Source of the DNA: an uncultured Prevotellaceae bacterium | GTDB lineage: Bacteria > Bacteroidota > Bacteroidia > Bacteroidales > Bacteroidaceae | Direction: 5' to 3' | Assembly (NCBI GenBank): GCA_900314655.1 | Contig: OMWC01000006.1 | Location: forward strand, 43,292 to 107,291 | DNA length: 64,000 nucleotides | Part shown: piece after piece, positions 51,659 to 60,201 of the stretch | How the letters are laid out: every line of letters starts with the position of its first letter | Numbering within the stretch: the stretch's first letter is position 1 | Position numbers and translations under genes: made by a program | Notes under the pieces: generated by a model | Database searches by the model: none | The model's input: the letters and a program-made list of their open reading frames with translations, nothing else | What the model was told of the DNA's origin: nothing

Positions 51659-54600
51659 ATGCGAAAAAAACTTTGTTTTCTAATGGCCATTATGCTGTCA
51701 GTCACGACGGCAATGGCTCAAATCACCACGTCCTCCATGAGTGGTAAGGTCACCATGCAGGGTTCGGGTGAAGAAGTGATTGGAGCTACCGTGCAAGTGG
51801 TTCATGAACCTTCTGGAACACGTTACAACGCAGTATCCAACGTGGATGGCCGATTCAGCATCCAGGGTATGCGTACGGGTGGTCCTTACACGGTAACCGT
51901 GTCGTATATCGGTTTCCAGCCCAAGTCCTACAAGTCTATCACCCTTCAGCTGGGTGAGAACTTCGATCTGAACGTTGAGATGTCGGAAGATGCCAACGAG
52001 CTCCAGGAAGTGGTAGTGACGGGCAGCAAGTCCAAGTTCAGCGCCGAAAAGACGGGTGCTTCTACCAACATCAACAGCGCCCAGATCGTGAACCTGCCTA
52101 CCGTGAGCCGTAGCATTACCGACGTTACCCGCCTGTCTCCCTATGGCGGAAGCGGCATGAGCTTCGCTGGAGCCGACGGACGTAACTCCAACTTCACGGT
52201 AGATGGTGCCAACTTCAACAACAACTTCGGCCTTTCCGATGGTCTTCCCGGCGGTGGCAATCCCATCTCGCTTGATGCCATTGAGGAATTACAAGTTGTG
52301 GTTTCTCCCTATGACGTACGTCAGACCAACTTCATCGGTGGTGGCGTGAATGCCATCACAAAGTCGGGTACCAATACCTTTAAGGGCAGCGCTTTCATCT
52401 ATCACCGCAATGAAAACCTTCGTGGCGATGCCATTGATCATCAGACGATTGATGGTGCACGCGAGAAAGATCAGAGCACTACGTATGGTTTCACCCTCGG
52501 TGGTCCTATCATCAAAAACAAACTCTTCTTCTTCGTCAACGGTGAAATGATCAAGACGCCTACCGTGGTCAACCGTTGGAAAGGCTCTCGCGACGGTTAT
52601 GCTGACGAGACTAACTACATTTCTCGTACAACAACCAGCGACCTTCAGACCGTTTCCAATTACGTGCTTGGCAAGTATGGCTATAATACCGGTTCGTTCG
52701 ATAGCTTCCCTGCCGATGAGAGCAACTACAAGCTGCTTGCACGCCTGGACTGGAACATCAACGATATGCACCACTTGGCATTCCGCTACAACTATACGAA
52801 GAACCGCTCATGGCGCACGCCAAACGCTTCGTCAATGGACGGTGGCACACGCTCTGCCTATGCCCGTATGTCGCTCTATTCCATGTCGTTTGCCAACTCC
52901 ATGTACTCCATGGACAACAACGTGCATTCATTCTCACTTGACCTGAACAGCCGTTTCTCGGCCAATCTCTCAAATCAGTTCCTGGCCACTTATTCCAAGC
53001 TTGACGACGTGCGCGGCACCAATTCAAGCGAGTTCCCATTCATTGATATCCTTGACGGAACTGACAACACGGCCAACTACATGGCCCTCGGCTATGAGTT
53101 GTTCACATGGAACAATGCCGTTCACAACAACATCCTCAACATCAAGGATGACCTCACTTATTTCGTAGGCAAACATAAGATCATGGCAGGTGTGAGCTAC
53201 GAGTATCAGATGGCTGACAACCAATACATGCGTAATGGAACAGGTTACTATCGCTATCGCAGCCTTCAAGACTTCATGAACGGCGCTACGCCTGAGGTGG
53301 TTTGTCTGACATACGGCTACGGCGGCGAGACTAGCCCAGCTGCCCGCGTACAGTTCAGCCAGTTGGGATTCTATGCCCAGGATGACTGGAACATCACAGA
53401 CCGCTTCAAACTGACCTACGGAACGCGTATCGACGGATTGTTCTTCAACAACGGCGACCTGATGACCAACAATGCCATCCTCGCCCTCAACTATTATGAC
53501 GGAGGCGGTAACGTGCGCCATATTGATACCGGCAAATGGCCCAACTCCAAGGTATCCATTTCTCCGCGTGTTGGTTTCACATGGGATGTCTTTGGCGACC
53601 GCTCGCTGAAGGTGCGCGGAGGTAGCGGATTCTTCTCTGGCCGTCTGCCTCTGGTGTTCTTCACCAACATGCCTACCAATAGCGGTATGATTCAATATCA
53701 GGCTCAGCTGAATGCCAGCAACATGGCCCGCAGGTTCACCAATGGCGAGCATTCAATGGCAGATTTCGCAGGCGGACTTGTGACCGATGCCGACGGAAAT
53801 GCCACCGTGGCAGCTCTCCGCGACAAACTCATCAGCATGGGTTACCCCGAGAATATCACGCCTGAGCAGGGTGCCGTTCCATCGGCTATCTCTGCCGTTG
53901 ACCCCGATTTCAAGATGCCGCAGGTGTGGAAGACCTCGTTGGCCGTTGACTACCAGTTGCCGGTCAGCTTCCCATTCACCGTCACCGTGGAGGGTATCTT
54001 CAACAAGATGATCAACGACCGTTCTATTTCCGACTGGAGCATGCTGCCCGCTGAAGGCTTTGCCCGCTGGAACGGAGCCGATAACCGTCCCATCTATCCC
54101 TCTACGTTCCGCAACAGTACCAAGGCCTTCGTCTTGGAGAACACCAGCAAGGGCTATGGATGGATAGGCAATATTACCATCAACACCCAGCCTGCCGATT
54201 GGGTTAGCCTTATGGCCGCATATACCCATACCGTATCGAAGGAAATCACCGGTATGCCCGGTTCTGCTGCCGAATCTGCTTTCACATACGTGCCCACCGT
54301 GGCTGGTCCCAACAACATTAAGCTTCATAACTCTCAGTATGTCACGCCCGACCGCGTCGTGGCATCTGCCACTATCCATGACCGTAGCGGCAACCACTAC
54401 AGCCTGATTTATGAAACATGGCGTGGCGGCTACAACGAGTCGTACATGATGGCCAACGATATGAACGGTGATGGCTACAACTATGATGCCATTTACATTC
54501 CTACCGATGCTGAGGTAAATAAGGGCCTCTTCCGCTTTGTATCCGAAGACGACAAGGTGCGCTTCATGGACTATGTCCACAACGACAGCTATCTCAAGAA

Positions 54601-54958
54601 GCATCAAGGCGAATATGCCGAGGGCTACAGCGTGTATAATCCTTGGGTACACCGTATCGATATCAGTTACAAACACGATTTCAAGCTCAACATCGGAAAG
54701 ACCAAGCATGTGCTCCAGCTCAGTGCCGACGTCAAGAACGTGCTCAACCTCTTCAACTCCAGCTGGGGCGTGAGCAAGGCGATGAACGCCTCACTCAACA
54801 GCGGCCGTATCCTGAAGTATGAGAACACTGATGCCGAAGGCTATCCCGTATTCTCCACACCTTCAGCCGTACACGGAAACACCAAGACCTGGACACCCAA
54901 CTTCGCGCTCGGCCAGTGCTGGTATGCTTCCATTGGTATTAAGTACATTTTTAATTAA
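51659..54958 (+). CDS. Oar-like TonB-dependent receptor with carboxypeptidase-regulatory domain
   Basis: 1099 residues, outer membrane. Signal peptide (LCFLMAIMLSVTTAMA), then a CarboxypepD_reg/CnaB-like domain (about 24-115). The TonB-box-like ELQEVVVTGSKSK and a plug domain (TVSRSITDVTRLSPYG, NSNFTVDGANFNNNFGL, IEELQVVVSPYDVRQTNFIG) precede a large barrel ending WYASIGIKYIFN, with the usual terminal aromatic. The plug is of the Oar type rather than SusC. No SusD partner follows; the neighbour is an OB-fold lipoprotein. It may import peptides or other ligands; the substrate is unknown. Confidence 0.93.
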   Translation: MRKKLCFLMAIMLSVTTAMAQITTSSMSGKVTMQGSGEEVIGATVQVVHEPSGTRYNAVSNVDGRFSIQGMRTGGPYTVTVSYIGFQPKSYKSITLQLGENFDLNVEMSEDANELQEVVVTGSKSKFSAEKTGASTNINSAQIVNLPTVSRSITDVTRLSPYGGSGMSFAGADGRNSNFTVDGANFNNNFGLSDGLPGGGNPISLDAIEELQVVVSPYDVRQTNFIGGGVNAITKSGTNTFKGSAFIYHRNENLRGDAIDHQTIDGAREKDQSTTYGFTLGGPIIKNKLFFFVNGEMIKTPTVVNRWKGSRDGYADETNYISRTTTSDLQTVSNYVLGKYGYNTGSFDSFPADESNYKLLARLDWNINDMHHLAFRYNYTKNRSWRTPNASSMDGGTRSAYARMSLYSMSFANSMYSMDNNVHSFSLDLNSRFSANLSNQFLATYSKLDDVRGTNSSEFPFIDILDGTDNTANYMALGYELFTWNNAVHNNILNIKDDLTYFVGKHKIMAGVSYEYQMADNQYMRNGTGYYRYRSLQDFMNGATPEVVCLTYGYGGETSPAARVQFSQLGFYAQDDWNITDRFKLTYGTRIDGLFFNNGDLMTNNAILALNYYDGGGNVRHIDTGKWPNSKVSISPRVGFTWDVFGDRSLKVRGGSGFFSGRLPLVFFTNMPTNSGMIQYQAQLNASNMARRFTNGEHSMADFAGGLVTDADGNATVAALRDKLISMGYPENITPEQGAVPSAISAVDPDFKMPQVWKTSLAVDYQLPVSFPFTVTVEGIFNKMINDRSISDWSMLPAEGFARWNGADNRPIYPSTFRNSTKAFVLENTSKGYGWIGNITINTQPADWVSLMAAYTHTVSKEITGMPGSAAESAFTYVPTVAGPNNIKLHNSQYVTPDRVVASATIHDRSGNHYSLIYETWRGGYNESYMMANDMNGDGYNYDAIYIPTDAEVNKGLFRFVSEDDKVRFMDYVHNDSYLKKHQGEYAEGYSVYNPWVHRIDISYKHDFKLNIGKTKHVLQLSADVKNVLNLFNSSWGVSKAMNASLNSGRILKYENTDAEGYPVFSTPSAVHGNTKTWTPNFALGQCWYASIGIKYIFN

Positions 54959-54973
54959 TAAAGACCTATCGTT

Positions 54974-56710
54974 ATGAAACTGAAATATATTTTAGGTGTT
55001 GTCTTGTCTGCATTCATCCTCACCGGATGTTCAGACGATCAAACCATTGGCTCCCTGGGGAGCATTGCCCTGGATAAGACCTATGTTTCCATCCCCGAGA
55101 GTGGAGGTGATGTGACCGTCAGAGTGACGGCCAGCCAAGACTGGAAGCTCGCTGACGTCTTTACCACTACAGAAAAAGATGCCGACGGCAACAAGGTGAT
55201 TTCCAACCATCCGCTGCCTACATGGCTCACGGCAAATCAAGTATCTGGCTCTTCTGGCACTTCCGAGTTGACCCTCCATGCCGATGCCACTTCTGGCGGA
55301 CGCGAAGCCGAACTCCAGATCACCGTGGGCGACCACACGCAGTTCCTCATGGTTCGCCAGGGTTCTATGGAAGCCTCTTCTGCCACTTGCTCCGAAGTCA
55401 TTGCCGGAGCCGACGGCAAGACCTATCGTGTGAAGGGTACCTGCACTTCGATTGCCAACACCACCTACGGCAACTGGTATCTCGATGACGGAACGGGCAC
55501 CGTCTATATCTACGGAACGCTCGACAAGGACGGAGCCACCAAGAACTTCTCAAGCCTCGGCATCGAGGTGGGCGACGTCATTGAGGTGGAAGGACCGAAG
55601 ACTACCTATAACGGTACCGTGGAACTTGTTGACGTCACGGTGCTGAGCATCACCAAGTCGCTCATCAAGGTGATAAGTCCTGAAGCCAAGATTGCCAAGG
55701 AAGGTGGTTCGCTCGAAGTGAAGATGGCTTACAAGGGTAGCGGCGCCTATTGCAGCATCCCTGACGAATACAAGAGCTGGATATCCTATGCAGGATCTGA
55801 GTTCGTGCCTGGCATATCCACCATCTTCGATACCAATCCTGCCGATACTGTCATCATGAAGTTCGATATCGCCGAAAACACGGGCGGAAGCCGTGAGGGT
55901 TCCATCAACTTCTCTTCAGCCGACTCCTCGAGTGAGTCGAATGCCACCTATTCATTCAAGCAGGAAGGCATTTCCAATCCACCTACAGGAACGGGTACGC
56001 TGGCCGATCCGTTTAATGTTCCTGCTGCCATCGCCGCTTGTGAAGCTGGTGCCGAGAATGTTTACGTCAAGGGTGTTGTCTGCGAAGCTCCTACATCCAT
56101 CAATACCAAGTACGCCTCTGCCACCTATTATATCTCTGCTGATGGCCAGAACACCGACCGCCTGCAGATCTATAGCGGCAAGTATATCAACAACACCGAC
56201 TTCACCTCAACTGACCAGCTGAAGGTGGGCGATGTGGTAGTCGTTGTAGGTAACCTGAAGATGTACAACGGCAATCCCGAAATGGATAAGAACAACTATA
56301 TCTACTCCCTCAACGGCAAGACCACCGAAGGCGTATCCGAGAAGGGTATGGGTATTGACAATCCGTTCTCAGTAGCCGAAGTCATCGCATACACGAAAGC
56401 CCTCGGAGCCGACAAGAAGTCTGACGTAGATGTCTATGCCAAGGGTAAGATCTCAAGCGTGAAGTTCACCTATTCTGCAGAATATGGAACTGCCACTTAC
56501 AATATCTCCGACGATGGCACTACCGGAACGGAGTTCACCGTCTATGGCAGTTACTATTATGACGGCAAAAAGTGGACTGAAGGCGGCCGTCAGATTGCCG
56601 TTGGCGATGAAGTGATTGTCTGCGGCAAGGTTATTGACTATAAGGGCACAACGCCCGAGTTCTCCAACAAAGAGAACTGGCTCGTTTCCCTCAACGGTCA
56701 CACCAATTAG
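54974..56710 (+). CDS. BACON and OB-fold-repeat surface lipoprotein
   Basis: 578 residues with a lipobox (LTGC at 16-19). Residues ~35-130 resemble a BACON-type Ig domain (KTYVSIPESGGDVTVRVTAS). Three OB-fold-like modules follow, each with a YVKG/YRVKG strand and a KVGDVVVVVGNL- or EVGDVIEVEGP-type strand (about 140-225, 350-435, 460-575); a second Ig-like stretch lies between the first two (240-330). OB-fold lipoproteins of this kind have been seen beside nucleases, so nucleic-acid binding is possible. Starts 15 nt after the TonB receptor, so a receptor/surface-lipoprotein pair is likely. Confidence 0.85.
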   Translation: MKLKYILGVVLSAFILTGCSDDQTIGSLGSIALDKTYVSIPESGGDVTVRVTASQDWKLADVFTTTEKDADGNKVISNHPLPTWLTANQVSGSSGTSELTLHADATSGGREAELQITVGDHTQFLMVRQGSMEASSATCSEVIAGADGKTYRVKGTCTSIANTTYGNWYLDDGTGTVYIYGTLDKDGATKNFSSLGIEVGDVIEVEGPKTTYNGTVELVDVTVLSITKSLIKVISPEAKIAKEGGSLEVKMAYKGSGAYCSIPDEYKSWISYAGSEFVPGISTIFDTNPADTVIMKFDIAENTGGSREGSINFSSADSSSESNATYSFKQEGISNPPTGTGTLADPFNVPAAIAACEAGAENVYVKGVVCEAPTSINTKYASATYYISADGQNTDRLQIYSGKYINNTDFTSTDQLKVGDVVVVVGNLKMYNGNPEMDKNNYIYSLNGKTTEGVSEKGMGIDNPFSVAEVIAYTKALGADKKSDVDVYAKGKISSVKFTYSAEYGTATYNISDDGTTGTEFTVYGSYYYDGKKWTEGGRQIAVGDEVIVCGKVIDYKGTTPEFSNKENWLVSLNGHTN

Positions 56711-56731
56711 AATTGACGATTAACCCTCAAG

Positions 56732-56766
56732 AAAGCGGATATCCCTCCAAAGGATATCCGCTTTTT
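56732..56766 (+). terminator. Intrinsic terminator of the TonB receptor operon
   Basis: AAAGCGGATATCC (56732-56744) pairs with GGATATCCGCTTT (56752-56764), then a T-run. The 22-nt array starts within that T-run at 56765. Confidence 0.93.
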
Positions 56767-56874
56767 AGTATCATCCGACGGACTACAAACTAATTTACTT
56801 TGTACCTCAAAACATCATCAAACGGGGGGCAAAGTATCATCCGCTGAAGTACAAACTAATTTACTTTGTACTCG
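56765..56874. repeat. 22-nt tandem array B (five units, two alternating types)
   Basis: Units of exactly 22 nt start at 56765, 56787, 56809, 56831 and 56853. Units 1 and 4 are the AAAGTATCATCCG type of array A; units 2 and 5 begin AAACTAATTTACTTTGTAC; unit 3 is a third, G-rich variant. Units 1-2 and 4-5 therefore form a 66-nt higher-order repeat. The junctions of units 4 and 5 create a 25-nt near-palindrome (AGTACAAA...TTTGTACT). The remaining ~50 nt before the permease gene show nothing clear. Confidence 0.93.
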
Positions 56875-56927
56875 CTCCTGTTATCCAAAGCTGGTCTGCC
56901 TTTAATAAATCCTGATGTTCCTGTTGA

Positions 56928-58148
56928 TTATTCGTGGCGGATGGCTTCGATGGGATCCATGCGGGCTGCTTTCTGGGCAGGGATGTAGCCGAAGAGAATG
57001 CCGATTAAAACGCAGACGAGGAAGGATACATAGACCGACCAAAGGGGAACGGAGCTGGGCATTCCGAACATGGGAACGATGATAGTGCTCGCCCCCCAGC
57101 CTACGAGGATGCCAAGGAGACCGCCGGTGACGCTGATGAGGACTGACTCGATGAGAAATTGGAGCGAAATGACCGGTCCGGTGGCTCCTACAGCCATGCG
57201 GAGACCGATCTCCTTGGTTCGTTCGGTGACGCTGACGAGCATGATGTTCATGATGCCGATACCAGCCACGAGCAGCGAGAAGGCGGCAGCCACGACGAGG
57301 ATGATGGTCACGGTGTCCATCGTGCTCGACATGGTCTCCATCATTTCTGCCTGAGAGCGAATCTGGAAGTCGTCTTCGGCATCATCCTTGAGTTTATGGT
57401 TGTCGCGGAGTATCTGGGTGAGTTCTTCGATAGCAGCATCAGAGAGTTCCTCGGTGATGGCTGAGCAGACGATGCTTGAGAAGAATGTCTGCGCGGCAAT
57501 GCGCTTCATCACGGTGGAGTAGGGTGCGATGATGACATTGTCTTGGTCCATTCCCCAGGAGTTGTAGCCTTTCGACTTGAGCACACCGCAGATGCGCATG
57601 GGAATCGACTTGAAGCGGATGGTCTTGCCGATGGGGTCAACGTTGTCGCCGAAGAGTTCGGTGACGATGGTTTTACCTACCACGCAGACCTTGGCGGCTT
57701 TCTTGATGTCTTCCTCCGTGAAGCATTCGCCTTCTTCGATGTTCCACTGCTTGATGTCGAGATAGTCAGTTGACTCTCCATACATCGTGGTGGTGGTATT
57801 GTTGTTGCCATAGATAACCTGTCCGCTAGCGGTTACTTCGGGCGACACCTTGGTGACGAACTTTTTCTCTTGCAGTATGCGCTGGTAGTCGGCCATTTTG
57901 AGCGTCTGCATGCTGGAGGGATCTTGGCGTACGCCGCCACGCATGTCGGCGCCAGGGCGGATGGTGAGCAAGTTGGTGCCCATGGTGGAGAGTTCGGCAC
58001 GTATGCTTTCCTTGGAGCCTTGTCCGATTGACATCATGATGATGACGGCGGCCACGCCGATGATGATGCCCAGCATAGAAAGGAAGGAGCGCATCTTATT
58101 GTTGGCAACGGCCTTCAGGCTTACTTTGAATAGGTTTGTGATGTTCAT
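56928..58148 (-). CDS. MacB-type ABC permease
   Basis: 406 residues: one N-terminal membrane segment (SFLSMLGIIIGVAAVIIMMS), a ~230-residue periplasmic domain, and three C-terminal segments (TIILVVAAAFSLLVAGIGIM, ISLQFLIESVLISVTGGLLG, VSFLVCVLIGILFGYIPAQK). The MacB hallmark LVSVTERTKEIGLRMAVGA is intact. With the separate ATPase upstream it makes a split MacB that pumps macrolides, peptides or lipids out through the adaptor and TolC channel. Start abuts the ATPase stop by 3 nt. Confidence 0.93.
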   Translation of the reverse strand: MNITNLFKVSLKAVANNKMRSFLSMLGIIIGVAAVIIMMSIGQGSKESIRAELSTMGTNLLTIRPGADMRGGVRQDPSSMQTLKMADYQRILQEKKFVTKVSPEVTASGQVIYGNNNTTTTMYGESTDYLDIKQWNIEEGECFTEEDIKKAAKVCVVGKTIVTELFGDNVDPIGKTIRFKSIPMRICGVLKSKGYNSWGMDQDNVIIAPYSTVMKRIAAQTFFSSIVCSAITEELSDAAIEELTQILRDNHKLKDDAEDDFQIRSQAEMMETMSSTMDTVTIILVVAAAFSLLVAGIGIMNIMLVSVTERTKEIGLRMAVGATGPVISLQFLIESVLISVTGGLLGILVGWGASTIIVPMFGMPSSVPLWSVYVSFLVCVLIGILFGYIPAQKAARMDPIEAIRHE

Positions 58149-58151
58149 TGA

Positions 58152-58916
58152 TCAGTCGTCGTTAGTTACGGGCAGGGCATCGAGCGCTTCCTTTGCCGAC
58201 TTGATATGGGGGTTGATGGTGTCTTCGCGGATCTTGCCGTCGCGCAGGTTGATGTTGCGTGATGAATACTCGGCAATCTCGGGGTTATGTGTCACGAAGA
58301 TGATGGTATGGCCCTGACGGTAGAGTTCCTGGAAGAGCACGAGCATCTCGAACGAAGTGCGCGTATCTAGGTTACCGGTAGCCTCATCGGCGAGGAGCAC
58401 GGCAGGGTTGTTGACCAAGGCTCGGGCAATGGCCACTCGCTGCATCTGACCTCCCGACATCTGGTTTGACTTGTGGTAGAGACGGTCGCCCAGACCTACG
58501 GCCTGCAGGGCCTTGATGGCGGCTTCCTTGCGTTGCTGGGCGTTGTATTTGCTGTTGTACATCAGTGGAAGCTCAACGTTTTCCACGGCTGTCGTCTTGG
58601 CCAGAAGATTGTAGTTCTGGAATACGAATCCTATCTTCTGGTTTCGCAGGTGGGCCCGCTGTATCTTCGACATGGTGCGCACGCTGACGCCATCGAGGAA
58701 GTATTCTCCGCTGGTGGGTGTGTCGAGGCAGCCCAATTGGTTGAGCAGGGTGGATTTGCCAGATCCGGAAGTGCCCTGAATAGTGACGAATTCGCCCTCG
58801 TAGATTTTGAACGACACGCCCCGTAGCGCCTTCACCGTCTCGGAACCCACTTGGAAGTAGCGCTTCACGTTCTGCAACTCGATGACTACCTTGCGATTGT
58901 CTTTCTGTTCAGCCAT
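58152..58916 (-). CDS. MacB-type ABC ATPase
   Basis: 254 residues. Walker A QGTSGSGKSTLL, Q-loop NQKIGFVFQNYNLL, signature MSGGQMQRVAIARAL, Walker B VLLADEATGNLDTRT, followed by HNPEIAEYSS. It powers the MacB permease encoded 3 nt downstream. Unlike E. coli MacB, ATPase and permease are separate proteins, which is usual in Bacteroidetes. The adaptor gene ends 5 nt upstream. Confidence 0.93.
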   Translation of the reverse strand: MAEQKDNRKVVIELQNVKRYFQVGSETVKALRGVSFKIYEGEFVTIQGTSGSGKSTLLNQLGCLDTPTSGEYFLDGVSVRTMSKIQRAHLRNQKIGFVFQNYNLLAKTTAVENVELPLMYNSKYNAQQRKEAAIKALQAVGLGDRLYHKSNQMSGGQMQRVAIARALVNNPAVLLADEATGNLDTRTSFEMLVLFQELYRQGHTIIFVTHNPEIAEYSSRNINLRDGKIREDTINPHIKSAKEALDALPVTNDD

Positions 58917-58921
58917 ATTTC

Positions 58922-60160
58922 TTACCTGTTGGGTCTGTTGTTTCCGGCATTTCCGGCATTATTGGAATTTCCGCCATTGCCACTTTTGCTGTTGTTCCTG
59001 TTAGGACGTTTGGGCATGAAGGGATTGCTGGCCTGTTCGCCCTGCTGTGCATCTTCGTTTCCACTGGAGATACTGAAGTCGGTGAGCACTACCTTGCCTT
59101 CTTCAATGCCGCCGAGAATCTCGGTAAGCGTGCCGTTGGTGGCACCTGTCTCTACGCGATGGGCCTTGAACACGTTGCCTTCGAGCGTCCAGAGTTTATG
59201 GGGCGCATTGACGTCCTCGATGGTCTGATCTTTTTGAAGTAGGGCTTCGTTGGGCGTGAAGCGGAGGGCTTTGTTGGAAACGGAAAGTACGCCGTTGTGT
59301 TCCATCGTGAAGATGGTGACGTTGGCCGTCAGTCCTGGTTTCAGCTTGAGATCGCCGTTGGGAGCCGAAATAACCACCTCATAGGTGACCACGTTACTCT
59401 CGGTGGTGGGTTGCTGACGCACTTGTTTGACTGACCCTTGGAAGGTGTCTTCGGGGAAGGCGTCAACTGTGAAAGTCACGCGCTGCCCCACCTTTACGTC
59501 GCCGATATCAGCCTCATCGATATCGGCGATGACTTGCATGTTGGTGAGGTCTTGTGCAATGGTGAAGAGTTCGGGCGTGTTGAAGGAAGCTGCCACGGTC
59601 TGGCCTTCCTCAACTGACTTGGAGAGCACCACGCCGTCGATAGGCGATGTGATGGTAGCATAGCCGAGGTTGGTCTGAGCCCTGCGTACACTCTCGCGGG
59701 CCGTGTTTACCTGCTGTTGAGCCTGCTGATAGGAGAGGCGGGCATTTTCGAAGTCGTTGGCACTGACAAGTCCTTTGCTATAGAGCGTCTGGTAGCGGGT
59801 GAAGTTGGATTTCTGGTAGTTGAGGTTGCTCTGCTGGCTGTTGAGATTGGCCTTGGCTGTATTGAGCTCGCTGATAAGGTTGGTCTTGTCGAGTTCGGCA
59901 ATGACTTGCCCTTTCTTCACTTCGCTATTGTAATCCACATAGAGGTGGGCCACAATACCTGACACCTGTGTACCTACCGTAACGGAGGTAACAGGCTCAA
60001 TGGTACCAGTAGCCGTCACACTGGTTTGGATGTCGGTCTTGGTTACTTTCTCCGTTGAGAAATTCACTTTCTCTTCTTTCTTGTTGCCCATCAGCATCCA
60101 GACTATCAGACCTATGACGGCCACGGCTGCAACGGCAATCCATACTTTCTTATTCTTCAT
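58922..60160 (-). CDS. MacA/HlyD-type periplasmic adaptor
   Basis: 412 residues. An N-terminal anchor (VWIAVAAVAVIGLIVWMLMG), a lipoyl-like half (GTQVSGIVAHLYVDYNSEVK, KKGQVIAELDKTNL), a long helical hairpin (about 95-170), the second lipoyl half (ATITSPIDGVVLSKSVEEGQ) and a beta-barrel domain. The final ~30 residues are Asn/Gly-rich low complexity (NSKSGNGGNSNNAGNAGNN), unusual for the family. It bridges the MacB pump and the TolC channel. Starts 41 nt after the TolC gene. Confidence 0.92.
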   Translation of the reverse strand: MKNKKVWIAVAAVAVIGLIVWMLMGNKKEEKVNFSTEKVTKTDIQTSVTATGTIEPVTSVTVGTQVSGIVAHLYVDYNSEVKKGQVIAELDKTNLISELNTAKANLNSQQSNLNYQKSNFTRYQTLYSKGLVSANDFENARLSYQQAQQQVNTARESVRRAQTNLGYATITSPIDGVVLSKSVEEGQTVAASFNTPELFTIAQDLTNMQVIADIDEADIGDVKVGQRVTFTVDAFPEDTFQGSVKQVRQQPTTESNVVTYEVVISAPNGDLKLKPGLTANVTIFTMEHNGVLSVSNKALRFTPNEALLQKDQTIEDVNAPHKLWTLEGNVFKAHRVETGATNGTLTEILGGIEEGKVVLTDFSISSGNEDAQQGEQASNPFMPKRPNRNNSKSGNGGNSNNAGNAGNNRPNR

Positions 60161-60201
60161 ATAATCAGGTGATTTGTTGACTCTTAATTCAAAATTCTTA
60201 A

